Assembly (NCBI GenBank): GCA_937890005.1
Contig: CALBZA010000005.1
Coordinates: 4,129-68,128 of the forward strand
Length of the DNA: 64,000 bases
Source of the DNA: an uncultured Verrucomicrobia subdivision 3 bacterium
GTDB lineage: Bacteria; Verrucomicrobiota; Verrucomicrobiia; Limisphaerales; DASXHY01
Reading direction: 5' to 3'
Below are positions 1-8,685 of this stretch, in pieces (within the stretch, counting starts at the first letter, position 1; every line of letters begins with the position of its first letter). The notes beneath the pieces are model-generated. The model was given only the letters and a program-made list of their open reading frames with translations, did not search any database and had not been told where the DNA came from. Both the position numbers and the translations under genes were made by a program.

Positions 1-1
1 G

Positions 2-907
2 ATTCAGATCAAGAATCATCTCGTCATTGTTCAGCTCGAAACAGTGGGGACGGCAGCCATTTCGGCCAAGTATCGGGATACTCTGGTGATGCCCTTCCTC
101 CATGGGTTGAAAAACCAGAGCATGTTTTTCCGGATACGCTCGTTTCACAACAACGGCAGTTGCGACATGGATTTCGCTGCGACGACGTTCACGCGACCAT
201 ATCCTTCTTACAACCCGTATCGCATCAAAGGAATCAAGTACACCAATTCGATGCCGGGTTTCGCAAAAAAGCATGGGATGTCCACGCATTTCTTCCACGG
301 AAACACAGGGAAGTTTTTCGACAGGCAGGAAGTCATTGACCGGCTTGAATTCGACGGAATCTATTTCAAGGAGCAGTTGCTGCCGCTAAACCTTCAATCC
401 AGTTTCCTGGGGGCGAGAGATGCCGAGATGTTTCGCGTGGTCCTGTCAGTGTTGAGGGAGACGGAGCGCGCCTACGCGTTCCTTATTACTCTGGATACCC
501 ACACGCCATACACCTATATCTCCGCGACGGAGCAGGAGATTTTTACGAACCCGCAAAATGAAGTGGAACGCTATTTCAATTCTTTGCGCTACCTGGACAA
601 TTGCCTCACTAGCTTTGTCAAAGATCTTCCGGAAGGAACAACACTCGTCATTTACGGTGACCATACCGCCTACATGAAGACGGAGATGTTTTCATCCGAC
701 GTTGTCGGTCGCGACGAGTTCGTTGGTTGTTTGATATACCAAAAAGGCACCGACCTTTCCAAAACGCAGAAAACTCGGCAGATGGCAATTGCGACATCCG
801 GCGAGTTGAACCTTCTGGATGTCCTCAGCTTTCTCCGAGCAAGCATTGCTGCTTCGAGCCCCGAAGTGGCAAAGGATTCCACGGCTCACAGTGAGGCGAG
901 TCCATAA
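2..907 (+). CDS. LtaS-type sulfatase-fold (alkaline phosphatase superfamily) protein, 5' end cut by window
   Basis: The reading frame is open from base 2, before the first possible start (GTG at 44), so the N-terminus lies outside the window. The visible part has the order of an LTA-synthase or phosphoglycerol-transferase catalytic domain. It opens with a metal-binding strand (LVIVQLETVG). Next is a GSCDMDF segment where LtaS has the nucleophile Thr, apparently replaced by Ser or Cys. FHGNTGKFFDR, TLDTHTPYT and the metal-binding VIYGDH follow. This family acts on the outer face of the inner membrane; upstream membrane helices are expected but not visible. In a Gram-negative the substrate is unlikely to be teichoic acid, and a phosphoglycerol or phosphoethanolamine transfer to glycans is more plausible. 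Confidence 0.75.
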   Translation: MQIKNHLVIVQLETVGTAAISAKYRDTLVMPFLHGLKNQSMFFRIRSFHNNGSCDMDFAATTFTRPYPSYNPYRIKGIKYTNSMPGFAKKHGMSTHFFHGNTGKFFDRQEVIDRLEFDGIYFKEQLLPLNLQSSFLGARDAEMFRVVLSVLRETERAYAFLITLDTHTPYTYISATEQEIFTNPQNEVERYFNSLRYLDNCLTSFVKDLPEGTTLVIYGDHTAYMKTEMFSSDVVGRDEFVGCLIYQKGTDLSKTQKTRQMAIATSGELNLLDVLSFLRASIAASSPEVAKDSTAHSEASP

Positions 908-1043
908 CGCCCGTTCGGAGCGTGTCATTTTCGGGTGTGCCCAGGAAATATGGCCCGCCCGTGAGACGTCTTGAGATAAATGAGGTTCGATCCCGCGCAG
1001 ATTGGAATTGCGCTTTTCGAACGGCTTACTCAAAAATCTCGCC

Positions 1044-2570
1044 GTGCTATCCAGGGTTTGTTCGGCGGCGGTAAATGGGATCGAGGCTTACCCGGTCGAA
1101 GTGGAGGTAAATGCAGGCTGGGGAGAGACATTGATCGTGATTGTGGGGTTGCCTGATACGGCGGTGAAAGAATCGCGCGATCGGGTCACAACCGCACTCA
1201 GCAATTCCGGTTTCAAGTTTCCCATGGGGCGCACCACCATCAACCTCGCGCCCGCCGACGTCAAAAAGGAAGGCCCCAGTTTCGACCTGCCCATCGCCAT
1301 CGGCATGCTCGCCGCCAGCGAACAGATCGAAACCGAAAGACTCGATAACTTCGTTCTCGTCGGTGAACTCGCGCTCACCGGCGCCGTCCGGTCCGTGAAA
1401 GGCGTTCTGCCGATCGCAATTCGCGCCCGGGCGGAAGGCAAAACGGGCGTTCTCGTTCCTGCCGATAATGCGGCTGAAGCTGCGGTCGTTTCGGGGCTGC
1501 AGGTCATCCCGGTGCAGAACCTCCGTGAAGCAGCGGCGTTTCTGGAAGGAGAATTGACGATTTCACCGATCAAAGTCGATGTCACAAACCTGTTCGATGC
1601 CCTGGCGGATGATGACCTCGATTTTTCTGAAGTCAAAGGCCAGGAGAACGTGAAGCGTGCCCTGGAAATCGCGGCGGCGGGTGCTCACAACTGTCTTCTC
1701 GTCGGGCCTCCCGGCACTGGGAAATCCATGCTGGCAAAACGTTTGCCGACCATTCTTCCTCCGATGACGCTCAATGAAGCGCTGGAGACGACGAAGATTC
1801 ACAGCATCGTCGGATTGCTCTCTCCCGGGCAGGCACTGGTCACGCAACGTCCCTTTCGCGCACCGCATCATACGGCGTCGGATGCCGGCTTGCTTGGTGG
1901 CAACGTGAATCCAACGCCGGGCGAAATCTCGCTCGCGCACAACGGCGTCCTGTTTCTCGACGAGCTGCCCGAATTCAAGCGAAGCGTGCTCGAAACCATG
2001 CGCCAGCCGTTGGAGGAAGGGCGCGTCACCATCTCGCGCGCGGCGGGAACAATGACCTTTCCCAGCCAGTTCATGCTGATTGCTGCGATGAATCCGACTC
2101 CCGATGGCAAGATGCCGCATGAGTCGAGAAGTTCGCCGCGTGAGATTCAGAATTATCTCGGCCGCATCTCAGGTCCCTTACTCGATCGAATTGATCTTCA
2201 CATCGAGGTGCCGCAGGTGAAGTTCGAGCAGATTGCGAACGGGGCCAACGGAGAAAGTTCAGCAGAGATTCGGCAGCGCGTGATAGCCGCGAGAAGACGC
2301 CAGCAGGAGCGATTCAAATCGAAGCCGAAGATCACGAGCAATGCGCGGATGGGAACGCGCGAGCTGAAGGAATTCTGTGAAATCGATTCCACCACGAAGG
2401 ATCTTCTGCAGTTTGCGATGACCGACATGAACCTCAGCGCCCGCGCTTACGATCGCATCCTGAAGGTCGCACGAACCATTGCCGATCTGGCGGGAACCGA
2501 GAAGATCGCCAGCGAGCACGTTTCCGAAGCCATTCAGTTCCGGTCATTGGACCGGCAGCTCTGGAGTTGA
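1044..2570 (+). CDS. YifB/ComM family Mg-chelatase-like AAA+ ATPase
   Basis: A hexameric-helicase-type AAA+ ATPase related to ComM, which promotes branch migration during uptake of transforming DNA. The protein has an N-terminal S5-like ChlI domain (NGIEAYPVEVEV, GLPDTAVKESRDRV), then Walker A GPPGTGKSM near residue 212, Walker B VLFLDELPEF, and a C-terminal Mg_chelatase_C domain (ARAYDRILKVARTIADL). The frame is open from a TTG at 1002. The GTG at 1044 was chosen because family members begin M-L-x-K/R-V-x-S-A-A-V-N-G, which starts exactly there. That gives 508 residues, the usual family length. No competence genes are nearby. Confidence 0.93.
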   Translation: MLSRVCSAAVNGIEAYPVEVEVNAGWGETLIVIVGLPDTAVKESRDRVTTALSNSGFKFPMGRTTINLAPADVKKEGPSFDLPIAIGMLAASEQIETERLDNFVLVGELALTGAVRSVKGVLPIAIRARAEGKTGVLVPADNAAEAAVVSGLQVIPVQNLREAAAFLEGELTISPIKVDVTNLFDALADDDLDFSEVKGQENVKRALEIAAAGAHNCLLVGPPGTGKSMLAKRLPTILPPMTLNEALETTKIHSIVGLLSPGQALVTQRPFRAPHHTASDAGLLGGNVNPTPGEISLAHNGVLFLDELPEFKRSVLETMRQPLEEGRVTISRAAGTMTFPSQFMLIAAMNPTPDGKMPHESRSSPREIQNYLGRISGPLLDRIDLHIEVPQVKFEQIANGANGESSAEIRQRVIAARRRQQERFKSKPKITSNARMGTRELKEFCEIDSTTKDLLQFAMTDMNLSARAYDRILKVARTIADLAGTEKIASEHVSEAIQFRSLDRQLWS

Positions 2571-2580
2571 AATGCGTGGA

Positions 2581-2601
2581 CGAACCCTGGTTCAGGGTTC
2601 G
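2581..2601. terminator. Hairpin between convergent yifB-like gene and purB
   Basis: CGAACCCTG (2581-2589) and its exact complement CAGGGTTCG (2593-2601) form a 9-bp stem with a 3-nt loop, 10 bases after the yifB-like stop and 55 bases after the purB stop. It has no T-run on either side. It may serve both genes as a weak bidirectional terminator or RNA-end stabiliser. Confidence 0.45.
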
Positions 2602-2656
2602 CCATATCACAGCTCCTGCCAGCCGAGACTTCGTGACTATCGAGAGCGGCTTGCTT

Positions 2657-3991
2657 TCAAAGGCCCAGCTTCTTGAACCGGCTGTTCACTTCCTTGAAAT
2701 GGAAGTCGAGCGAACAGAGTTTCTCGAGTTCGCCCTTCTTGAAATGCTTTGCGACGTCGGGATCGGCCTTCAGAACTTCGAGGAAGTCGGCATCGTCGCG
2801 TCCGGCGTGTTTGACCTCCCAGGTCTTCATCGCGTTGCGCTGGACGAGCGCGTAAGCCTCCTCACGCGTCAGGCCTTTGCGAATGAGCGCGAGCAGCACC
2901 GTCTGGCTGTTCCACATGCCGAGGCTGAGGCCGAGATTGCGCTTCATGTTTTCCGGATAAACATTCAGGCCTTCCATGAGCCGCGTGAGCAGGCCGAACA
3001 TGTAATCGAGCAGCGTGCAGCTGTCGGGGAAAATGATGCGCTCGACCGAGCTGTGGCTGATGTCGCGTTCGTGCCAGAGTGCAACATTCTCCAATGACGC
3101 CACCGCGTTGCCGCGCAGAACACGCGCCAGGCCGGTGAGCCGTTCCCATGTGATCGGATTGCGCTTGTGTGGCATGGCGCTGGAACCTTTCTGTCCCTTG
3201 GTGAACGGTTCTTCCGCTTCCAGAACCTCCGTGCGTTGCAAATGGCGAAATTCCACTGCCCAACGTTCGATGCTCGCGCCTACCAACGCCATGACCGTCT
3301 GAAACTCCGCGTGGATGTCGCGCTGAACCACCTGGGTCGCGATCGGTGCCGGACGCACGCCGAGCTTTTTGCAGACGTAAGCTTCGACTCGCGGCGAAAG
3401 ATGCGCACTCGTGCCGACCGCTCCGGAAATCTTTCCGACGCTGACGCTGTATTTGACAGATTCCAGCCGGCGCAATGCGCGGACAAATTCGTCGTGCATG
3501 AGCGCCAGCTTGAGCCCAAACGTGGTGGGCTCGGCGTGAATGCCGTGGCTGCGACCGATGCAGGGAGTAAACTTGTGTTCGTTCGCCCGTTTCCTGATCA
3601 CCGGCAAAAGTTTTTTCACGTCCGCGATCAGGATGTCCGCGCTCTGCATCATCTGAACCGCGTAACAAGTGTCGCCAACGTCGCTGCTGGTCAGGCCGAA
3701 ATGAAACCAGCGGCTGGCCTTGTCATCGATCGCCTCGGCAACAGCGGTGGTGAAGCCGATGACGTCATGGTTCAACGTTTTTTCCAGTTCGCGCTGGCGG
3801 GCGACGAGGCCGGGAAGATCGGCGAACCATTTGTCGCAGCCGGCTTTGATTTTCGCGAAATCCTTTGCGGGCACCACGCCTTCCTTCACCAGGGCTTCGC
3901 TGGCGAGGAGTTCAATCTGCAGCCAGATCTTCAGTTTGTTTTCGTCGGTCCAAATCGCCCGCATCTCGGGGCGCGAATAGCGCGTAATCAT
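2657..3991 (-). CDS. purB: Adenylosuccinate lyase
   Basis: Catalyses two fumarate-releasing steps of purine synthesis: SAICAR to AICAR, and adenylosuccinate to AMP. The 444-residue protein starts MITRYSRPEMRAIW, the typical PurB start. It carries the fumarase/aspartase superfamily signature SSAMPHKRNP with the flexible catalytic loop, the GRSHGIHAEPTTFG segment with catalytic His, and TSSDVGDT. It is convergent with the yifB-like gene and about 235 bases downstream of tadA on the same strand, so it probably has its own promoter. Confidence 0.97.
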   Translation of the reverse strand: MITRYSRPEMRAIWTDENKLKIWLQIELLASEALVKEGVVPAKDFAKIKAGCDKWFADLPGLVARQRELEKTLNHDVIGFTTAVAEAIDDKASRWFHFGLTSSDVGDTCYAVQMMQSADILIADVKKLLPVIRKRANEHKFTPCIGRSHGIHAEPTTFGLKLALMHDEFVRALRRLESVKYSVSVGKISGAVGTSAHLSPRVEAYVCKKLGVRPAPIATQVVQRDIHAEFQTVMALVGASIERWAVEFRHLQRTEVLEAEEPFTKGQKGSSAMPHKRNPITWERLTGLARVLRGNAVASLENVALWHERDISHSSVERIIFPDSCTLLDYMFGLLTRLMEGLNVYPENMKRNLGLSLGMWNSQTVLLALIRKGLTREEAYALVQRNAMKTWEVKHAGRDDADFLEVLKADPDVAKHFKKGELEKLCSLDFHFKEVNSRFKKLGL

Positions 3992-4180
3992 GGGCGCGAA
4001 TCATAGGGAAAAGCAGGGCGCGGGAAAGAGGGAATTGTGGTTGAGGCGCGAGGCGTGGGGCTTGAGGCAAGAAAATGTGGTTCCTCACGCGGAGGGCGCG
4101 AAGGACGCGAAGGGAAGAACAGGGCTTGCGAAATTGATGACCACTCGGCGATCGCATGCAACACTTCGAATCCCGCTAAT

Positions 4181-4219
4181 CCACATACCACATTCCACAT
4201 TCCGCAATCCGCAATTTGG
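4181..4219. repeat. Short direct repeats between purB and tadA
   Basis: The 235-base gap upstream of purB contains nearly tandem heptamers (ACATTCC twice, then GCAATCC and GCAAT) around 4190-4215. It also has a run of GCGAAGGACGCGAAGG type near 4090-4110. No hairpin, RBS or coding potential was seen. The stretch resembles the short-word intergenic repeats found elsewhere in this window. Confidence 0.35.
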
Positions 4220-4226
4220 ACACGTT

Positions 4227-4763
4227 TCAGACCAACTTGTCCGATGCGTGCCCGTTGTGTCCGTTTCCATTCGACTTTGCGCCGTTTTTGGACTGGCGTT
4301 TCTCGGCGAAGAAAGTTTGAAGCAACGCGCGACATTCGGCTTCCCGCACGCCGGCGGTGACGGGGCATCGATGATTCAACGTTGGAAACTGGAGCAGATT
4401 CAACGCGCTGCCTGCCGCGCCGCCTTTTGGATCAGGCGTCCCGAATACCACGCGTTGCAGCCGCACATGAACGATCGCTCCCGCGCACATCGGACACGGC
4501 TCCTTGGTGACGTAAAGCGTGCAGTCGGTCAGACGCCAGTCGCCAACAGCCTGCTCCGCCTGCGTGAGTGCGAGCATTTCGGCGTGCGCGGTGGCGTCCT
4601 TCAGCAGTTCCACCTGGTTGAACGCGCGGGCGATGATCCGCCCCTCCCGCACCACCACCGCGCCGACCGGCACTTCCTCGGCCTCGTAGGCCTTGGCCGC
4701 CTGGCGTAATGCTTCGCCCATGAAGTAATGGTCGCTCTGAAGATCAATAATCGGTTCGTCCAT
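4227..4763 (-). CDS. tadA: tRNA-specific adenosine deaminase (tRNA-Arg A34 to inosine)
   Basis: Zinc-dependent deaminase that makes inosine at the wobble position of tRNA-Arg(ACG). The Zn site and catalytic Glu are seen in HAEMLAL (H-A-E) and PCPMCAGAI (P-C-x-x-C). The N-terminal FMGEALRQAAKAYEAEEVPVGA is the usual TadA opening. At 178 residues it is about 15-20 longer than most TadA, because of a Gly/Asn/His-rich tail after FFAEKRQ. It lies 39 bases downstream of the Nudix gene, probably in the same transcript. Confidence 0.95.
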   Translation of the reverse strand: MDEPIIDLQSDHYFMGEALRQAAKAYEAEEVPVGAVVVREGRIIARAFNQVELLKDATAHAEMLALTQAEQAVGDWRLTDCTLYVTKEPCPMCAGAIVHVRLQRVVFGTPDPKGGAAGSALNLLQFPTLNHRCPVTAGVREAECRALLQTFFAEKRQSKNGAKSNGNGHNGHASDKLV

Positions 4764-4802
4764 GCTGGGGCAGCCTCGCGGCAGAGAATCGTCGGCGCAA
4801 GT

Positions 4803-5312
4803 TCAGGTTTGTGCGACGAAAGTTTCCTCAATCGTCCAGTGGTTGCGGCCGTCGGGATGACAGTGACAATGCGCGGCAAAAAATCCGCCGCGATATTTCC
4901 AGAACCACGGCCAGATGATTTCGCGATCCGTCTGCGGCAACGAAATCGTTTCCAGCGCTGCGCGGCTGAAAAATGCGAAACGCCCTTCGCGATGCGCCGG
5001 CGGCCAGGTGGTGAGGCGTTTCTTCACTTCAAAAAGAAACATGAGCCAGTGACTCTGGCCGAGGTAGCCGTGTTCGCTGACGATGCCGGCGAGGTGAAGG
5101 TCGGACGGCCGGATGACGAGTCCGAGTTCCTCATGAGCTTCGCGGCAGGCGCAGGCGTAAGGCGATTCGCCGGCGTCCGTGTGGAGCTTCCCGCCGCAAG
5201 GACTCCAAAGGCCGCGATTCGGCTCCTGCGCGCGTTCGAGCAGAAGCACGTCGTCCTGTTCGTTGAAGCAATAAAGGAGCGTTGCGATTTTGTAGGGCAG
5301 AGGTGCGGTCAT
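4803..5312 (-). CDS. Nudix hydrolase
   Basis: A 169-residue Nudix hydrolase of the 8-oxo-dGTP or nucleotide-sugar diphosphatase type; the substrate cannot be told from sequence. The Nudix box runs from GGKLHTDAGE to REAHEELGL. It has seven residues between the first G and E where the classical box has five, so the loop carries a two-residue insertion. The metal-binding REAHEE core is intact. Its ATG overlaps the TGA of the upstream GDSL gene by one base (TGATG), which indicates translational coupling. Confidence 0.88.
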   Translation of the reverse strand: MTAPLPYKIATLLYCFNEQDDVLLLERAQEPNRGLWSPCGGKLHTDAGESPYACACREAHEELGLVIRPSDLHLAGIVSEHGYLGQSHWLMFLFEVKKRLTTWPPAHREGRFAFFSRAALETISLPQTDREIIWPWFWKYRGGFFAAHCHCHPDGRNHWTIEETFVAQT

Positions 5313-6244
5313 CAGTTGATCAGAGATGATTTCACGTCCGCCATGCGATTCAGAAACAATCGGCGGATGGCGTCATATCCGCGTTTGTTGGGATCTTCAA
5401 GATTGATGTAGTACCAATAGTGCGGATCGTTTCGGTCGTAGTGCTTCGACCAGAAATCAACACAATGAATTCCGTGGCCGAGGAATGCTTTGCGCATTTC
5501 AACGACGTGAACGTTCGGATGCCTGGCCGGCGCGGCATGAATGATCTGATTGTAAGCTTCGAGAATTTTTAAACCGTCCGGCCATTTTGGAAGACCCGCG
5601 CGCTGAATGTCGCCCACGCCATCGGTGGGATCGTAAATATCCGCCAGGAAAATGGCGCATCCGTTTGAATACACCGCATTGATCTGCCGGAGCATGGAAT
5701 CGAGCCTGGTCTCGAAATTGGAAATCCAGGGTTGAGCCTGTTGCCAGGACGCCCCGTACATGGCGCCTTCCTGAGGCGGTGTTTTTCCGTAGTTGTGAAT
5801 GAGATCGTTTCCTCCGGTTGTCATTACGACGATCACAAAGGTGTTGGTGGGTGCCGGTGGAAGCTTTGGAATCTGACTGCGCTCGTGTTGGAGCGAGGTG
5901 CTTCCAGAAACGGAAAGGTTGGTCCAGCTCAACACAGGAAACACGTTGCTCAACGCGATTTCCCGCATGTCAGCAAATTCGTCCTCAGGATTCTTTATCA
6001 GCCGATCGAAATAAGAATAGCCCCGTCGCGCGCCGAATCCTGCCGTAACACTGTCGCCCAGTCCGATTAACAGGGTGGGACGGGTGCTCCACTGGGTTGC
6101 GAACACCTCTTTGGATACAGCCGGTCCGGCCGGCCCTGTTCCGATCGGTCGTGCCGTGCGGAAATAGATGATCCCGCCAGTGCAAGCCCCGATGAGAACC
6201 AGAAGAGCGACGGCCACACCGAGGCGTTTTCCAAACCGTTTCAT
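5312..6244 (-). CDS. SGNH/GDSL-family hydrolase, membrane-anchored or lipoprotein
   Basis: A 310-residue exported esterase/lipase-like protein. The N-terminus MKRFGKRLGVAVALLVLIGAC is a signal peptide with a possible lipobox (LIGAC), or a single anchor. Block I is GLGDSVTAGFG with the nucleophile Ser, and block III is TTGGNDLIH. In the usual D-x-x-H-P-N block the sequence reads EDPNKRGYDAI: an Asp sits where the catalytic His is expected, and the nearest His is upstream in NDPHYW. The catalytic triad may therefore be rearranged. It is first gene of a run with the Nudix gene and tadA. Confidence 0.82.
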   Translation of the reverse strand: MKRFGKRLGVAVALLVLIGACTGGIIYFRTARPIGTGPAGPAVSKEVFATQWSTRPTLLIGLGDSVTAGFGARRGYSYFDRLIKNPEDEFADMREIALSNVFPVLSWTNLSVSGSTSLQHERSQIPKLPPAPTNTFVIVVMTTGGNDLIHNYGKTPPQEGAMYGASWQQAQPWISNFETRLDSMLRQINAVYSNGCAIFLADIYDPTDGVGDIQRAGLPKWPDGLKILEAYNQIIHAAPARHPNVHVVEMRKAFLGHGIHCVDFWSKHYDRNDPHYWYYINLEDPNKRGYDAIRRLFLNRMADVKSSLIN

Positions 6245-6428
6245 GGCCGGATGATTTCGGAGCCCGGGGTGTATGGGCGAGAAAGAAATTCATGGCTGCA
6301 TTGATGTGGCCAACTGGTCCCAAAGTAGATTTGCCATATCCGCAATGCTCGGCTATAAGCTGACAACTCGTGCTGCAAGGCTGATTCGTGACGGTCGGTT
6401 TTGCCGGGGAGAACCAAGAATTCTGAAT

Positions 6429-8576
6429 ATGATGCTGCGCCTTGTTTTGATCTGTTTCCTCAGTTTCACGCTTTTGGATTCCGTCCGGGCTGCGACCATT
6501 ACCGGCATTGCGACGCCTTACGGTTCGCAGGGACAGAATATCATGGTGCAAGGCAGCGGATTTTTGGGAGGAACAAACATCGTGAAGTTCCGTCGGACGG
6601 ACAACAACGCCGATTACTATTCTCCATACACCTTTGCAGGGGCCGATGGTGTGCTGACCGTTCGGGTTCCGGCGAGCGCGCCGGTGGGTGTGAATTACCG
6701 ATTGGCGGTGAGAAAATTGAGCGATTCGTTCGCGGAAAATAGCACGGATTTTCGAGTGATCACGACCGGGCCGTACGTTGCGAGCGTGAACCCAATTTCC
6801 GGAGATGCCGGAACGCAGGTGCAGATTGCGGGGGCAAATCTCGTGGGAACCAGTTCTGCAAGCGACATCTGGGTGTGGTTCAACGGAGTTCGTACCACAC
6901 AATATGCAGGGCAGTTGGATAATCTGTTGACTTATTACGCACCGAATGGAGTTACAACCGGCCCGGTCACAGTCGGAAGACGGGTCGGCGGCGCCTGGGC
7001 TCCTACGAATGTCACGTCCGCTATTTTTTACGTAACTCCGGCCGTAACCAACTTCTCGCCCACTGCGGGTCGTGCGGGCACCAATCTCGTTATCCGCGGA
7101 CGCAACTTCACCGGTGCCAATGCTGTGTTCTTGAATGGCCTCAGCGTGCCTTTCTTCACCGTCGATTCTCCGAACCAGATTACGGCAACTGTTCCTCCTG
7201 GAGCGATTACCGGAAAAATTCATGTTCAAACTCCTGCCAGCAGTTACATCGCAAGCACAGCCAACTTCGTCGTTCAACCGCTCATTACGAGCTTCTCTCC
7301 GAACAAAGGTGTGGGCGGAACAATCGTGACAGTTTTGGGAGAGAATCTTTGGGGAACCACTTCCGTGCAGTTTGGCGGAGTCGCAGGGACATTCAACAAT
7401 GTCAGCTACGGGCAGTTGACTGCCACAGTTCCGGCCAACGCGCCGAGCGGACCGATCACAGTTCAGACAACGAACGGAACCTATGTGAGTTCGCAGAACT
7501 TCTACATGCCGCCGCGAATCAATTCTTTTTCCCCGAGCAACGGCCCGCCCGGAACGATTGTGCGGATTGTTGGAACCAACTTTCTTGACACTTCTGCGGT
7601 TTCATTCAACGGCACGCCCGCGGCCAATTTTTGGGTCACGAACAACGGCGTTATCGGCGCACAGGTGCCGCCAGGTGTGATCAGCGGACCGATCTTTGTG
7701 ACGACGCCGCACAGCACCACCAACAGTGTCACCAATATGAGCGGGTTCTTTTTTGCCGCGCCGATCATTTCCGGTTTCGATCCGGATCATGGATTGCCTG
7801 GAACGAACGTGACGATCCTCGGAACGAATTTCGCCGGTACCTCTGCCGTGAGTTTCAATGGAACCGCGGCGTCGTTCGCTGAGACGAATGGTGTGCTTAC
7901 TGCCATTGTTCCAACGAACGCTACAACGGGACCGGTGACTGTCACCGGCCCGGCCGGGAGCGCGGTCAGCGCAATGCCATTCACGCTCGATTATTCCAGC
8001 GACATCGCCGTGCTGGTCAATGCACCGGCTTCGGTGCAGCTCGGTGAGAATTTCACCTATGTGATCACCGTCACAAACCGCGGTCCATTCGCCGCGCCGA
8101 ATGTGATGTTCACGAATCATCTGCCGGGCATTGTTTCGCTGCGGCCGGGTTCTTCGACGTCGCAAGGAACGCTGACGTTGAACACGAGCCCGATCACCGC
8201 AAGCCTGGGAACCATCAATGCGAATGCGAAGGCAACGATCGCGCTGACTGTTACTGCGTTTTCAACGGGCACAGCAGCAAACATTTCGTCTGCGATCGGC
8301 GGCTATCCTGATCCGCAGGCTGGGAATAACAGCGTGACGACGAACACGGTGATTTTTGTGACGCCTGTTCTGGGAATGGAGCGAATTTCAGATTCTCAGC
8401 TCCGGCTTTCCTGGTCTTCGGCGCTGTCGGGATTTGTGCTCCAATCGACGACGGATATCGCCTCGAGCAATTCTTGGGAGAATGTCCTGACGGAACCGGA
8501 ATTCATCGGCGATCAAAAGGTGGTTGTTGAAACGATTGGCGCCGGTCTTCGCTTCTATCGCTTGAAGCAGGAATGA
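6429..8576 (+). CDS. Secreted IPT/TIG-repeat protein with DUF11 domain
   Basis: A 715-residue surface or secreted protein. The start at 6429 (ATGATG) was chosen because it gives a signal peptide (MMLRLVLICFLSFTLL, cleavage after SVRA); the frame is open from 6273. It is followed by about six IPT/TIG immunoglobulin-like repeats of roughly 80-85 residues with the recurring pattern SFSPxxGxxGTxVxIxGxNF. A DUF11-type domain follows (SDIAVLVNAP to FTNHLPG). The C-terminal 65-residue module LRLSWSSALSGFVLQSTTD ends FYRLKQE and is shared with the convergent neighbour. Likely a structural or adhesive protein; no catalytic motif was seen. Confidence 0.82.
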   Translation: MMLRLVLICFLSFTLLDSVRAATITGIATPYGSQGQNIMVQGSGFLGGTNIVKFRRTDNNADYYSPYTFAGADGVLTVRVPASAPVGVNYRLAVRKLSDSFAENSTDFRVITTGPYVASVNPISGDAGTQVQIAGANLVGTSSASDIWVWFNGVRTTQYAGQLDNLLTYYAPNGVTTGPVTVGRRVGGAWAPTNVTSAIFYVTPAVTNFSPTAGRAGTNLVIRGRNFTGANAVFLNGLSVPFFTVDSPNQITATVPPGAITGKIHVQTPASSYIASTANFVVQPLITSFSPNKGVGGTIVTVLGENLWGTTSVQFGGVAGTFNNVSYGQLTATVPANAPSGPITVQTTNGTYVSSQNFYMPPRINSFSPSNGPPGTIVRIVGTNFLDTSAVSFNGTPAANFWVTNNGVIGAQVPPGVISGPIFVTTPHSTTNSVTNMSGFFFAAPIISGFDPDHGLPGTNVTILGTNFAGTSAVSFNGTAASFAETNGVLTAIVPTNATTGPVTVTGPAGSAVSAMPFTLDYSSDIAVLVNAPASVQLGENFTYVITVTNRGPFAAPNVMFTNHLPGIVSLRPGSSTSQGTLTLNTSPITASLGTINANAKATIALTVTAFSTGTAANISSAIGGYPDPQAGNNSVTTNTVIFVTPVLGMERISDSQLRLSWSSALSGFVLQSTTDIASSNSWENVLTEPEFIGDQKVVVETIGAGLRFYRLKQE

Positions 8577-8685
8577 TGGGCGCGCGCAGGGCGGCTTTTC
8601 CAAGCTACCGGTGAGAGGCGCTTGAGCGTTGTGTGAGATCATCCTAAAACGCGGGACTGGAAGCCCGCCCCACAGCTCCGCCAGT

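Noticed and set aside
984..994. GGTTCGATCCC, like the T-arm of a tRNA
   Set aside because: No acceptor stem, anticodon arm or D-arm can be built from the preceding 60 bases.
5985..7277. 430-codon minus-strand frame across the GDSL and IPT/TIG genes
   Set aside because: Overlaps two signal-peptide proteins with recognisable domains; the product is Asn/Arg/His-rich without motifs.
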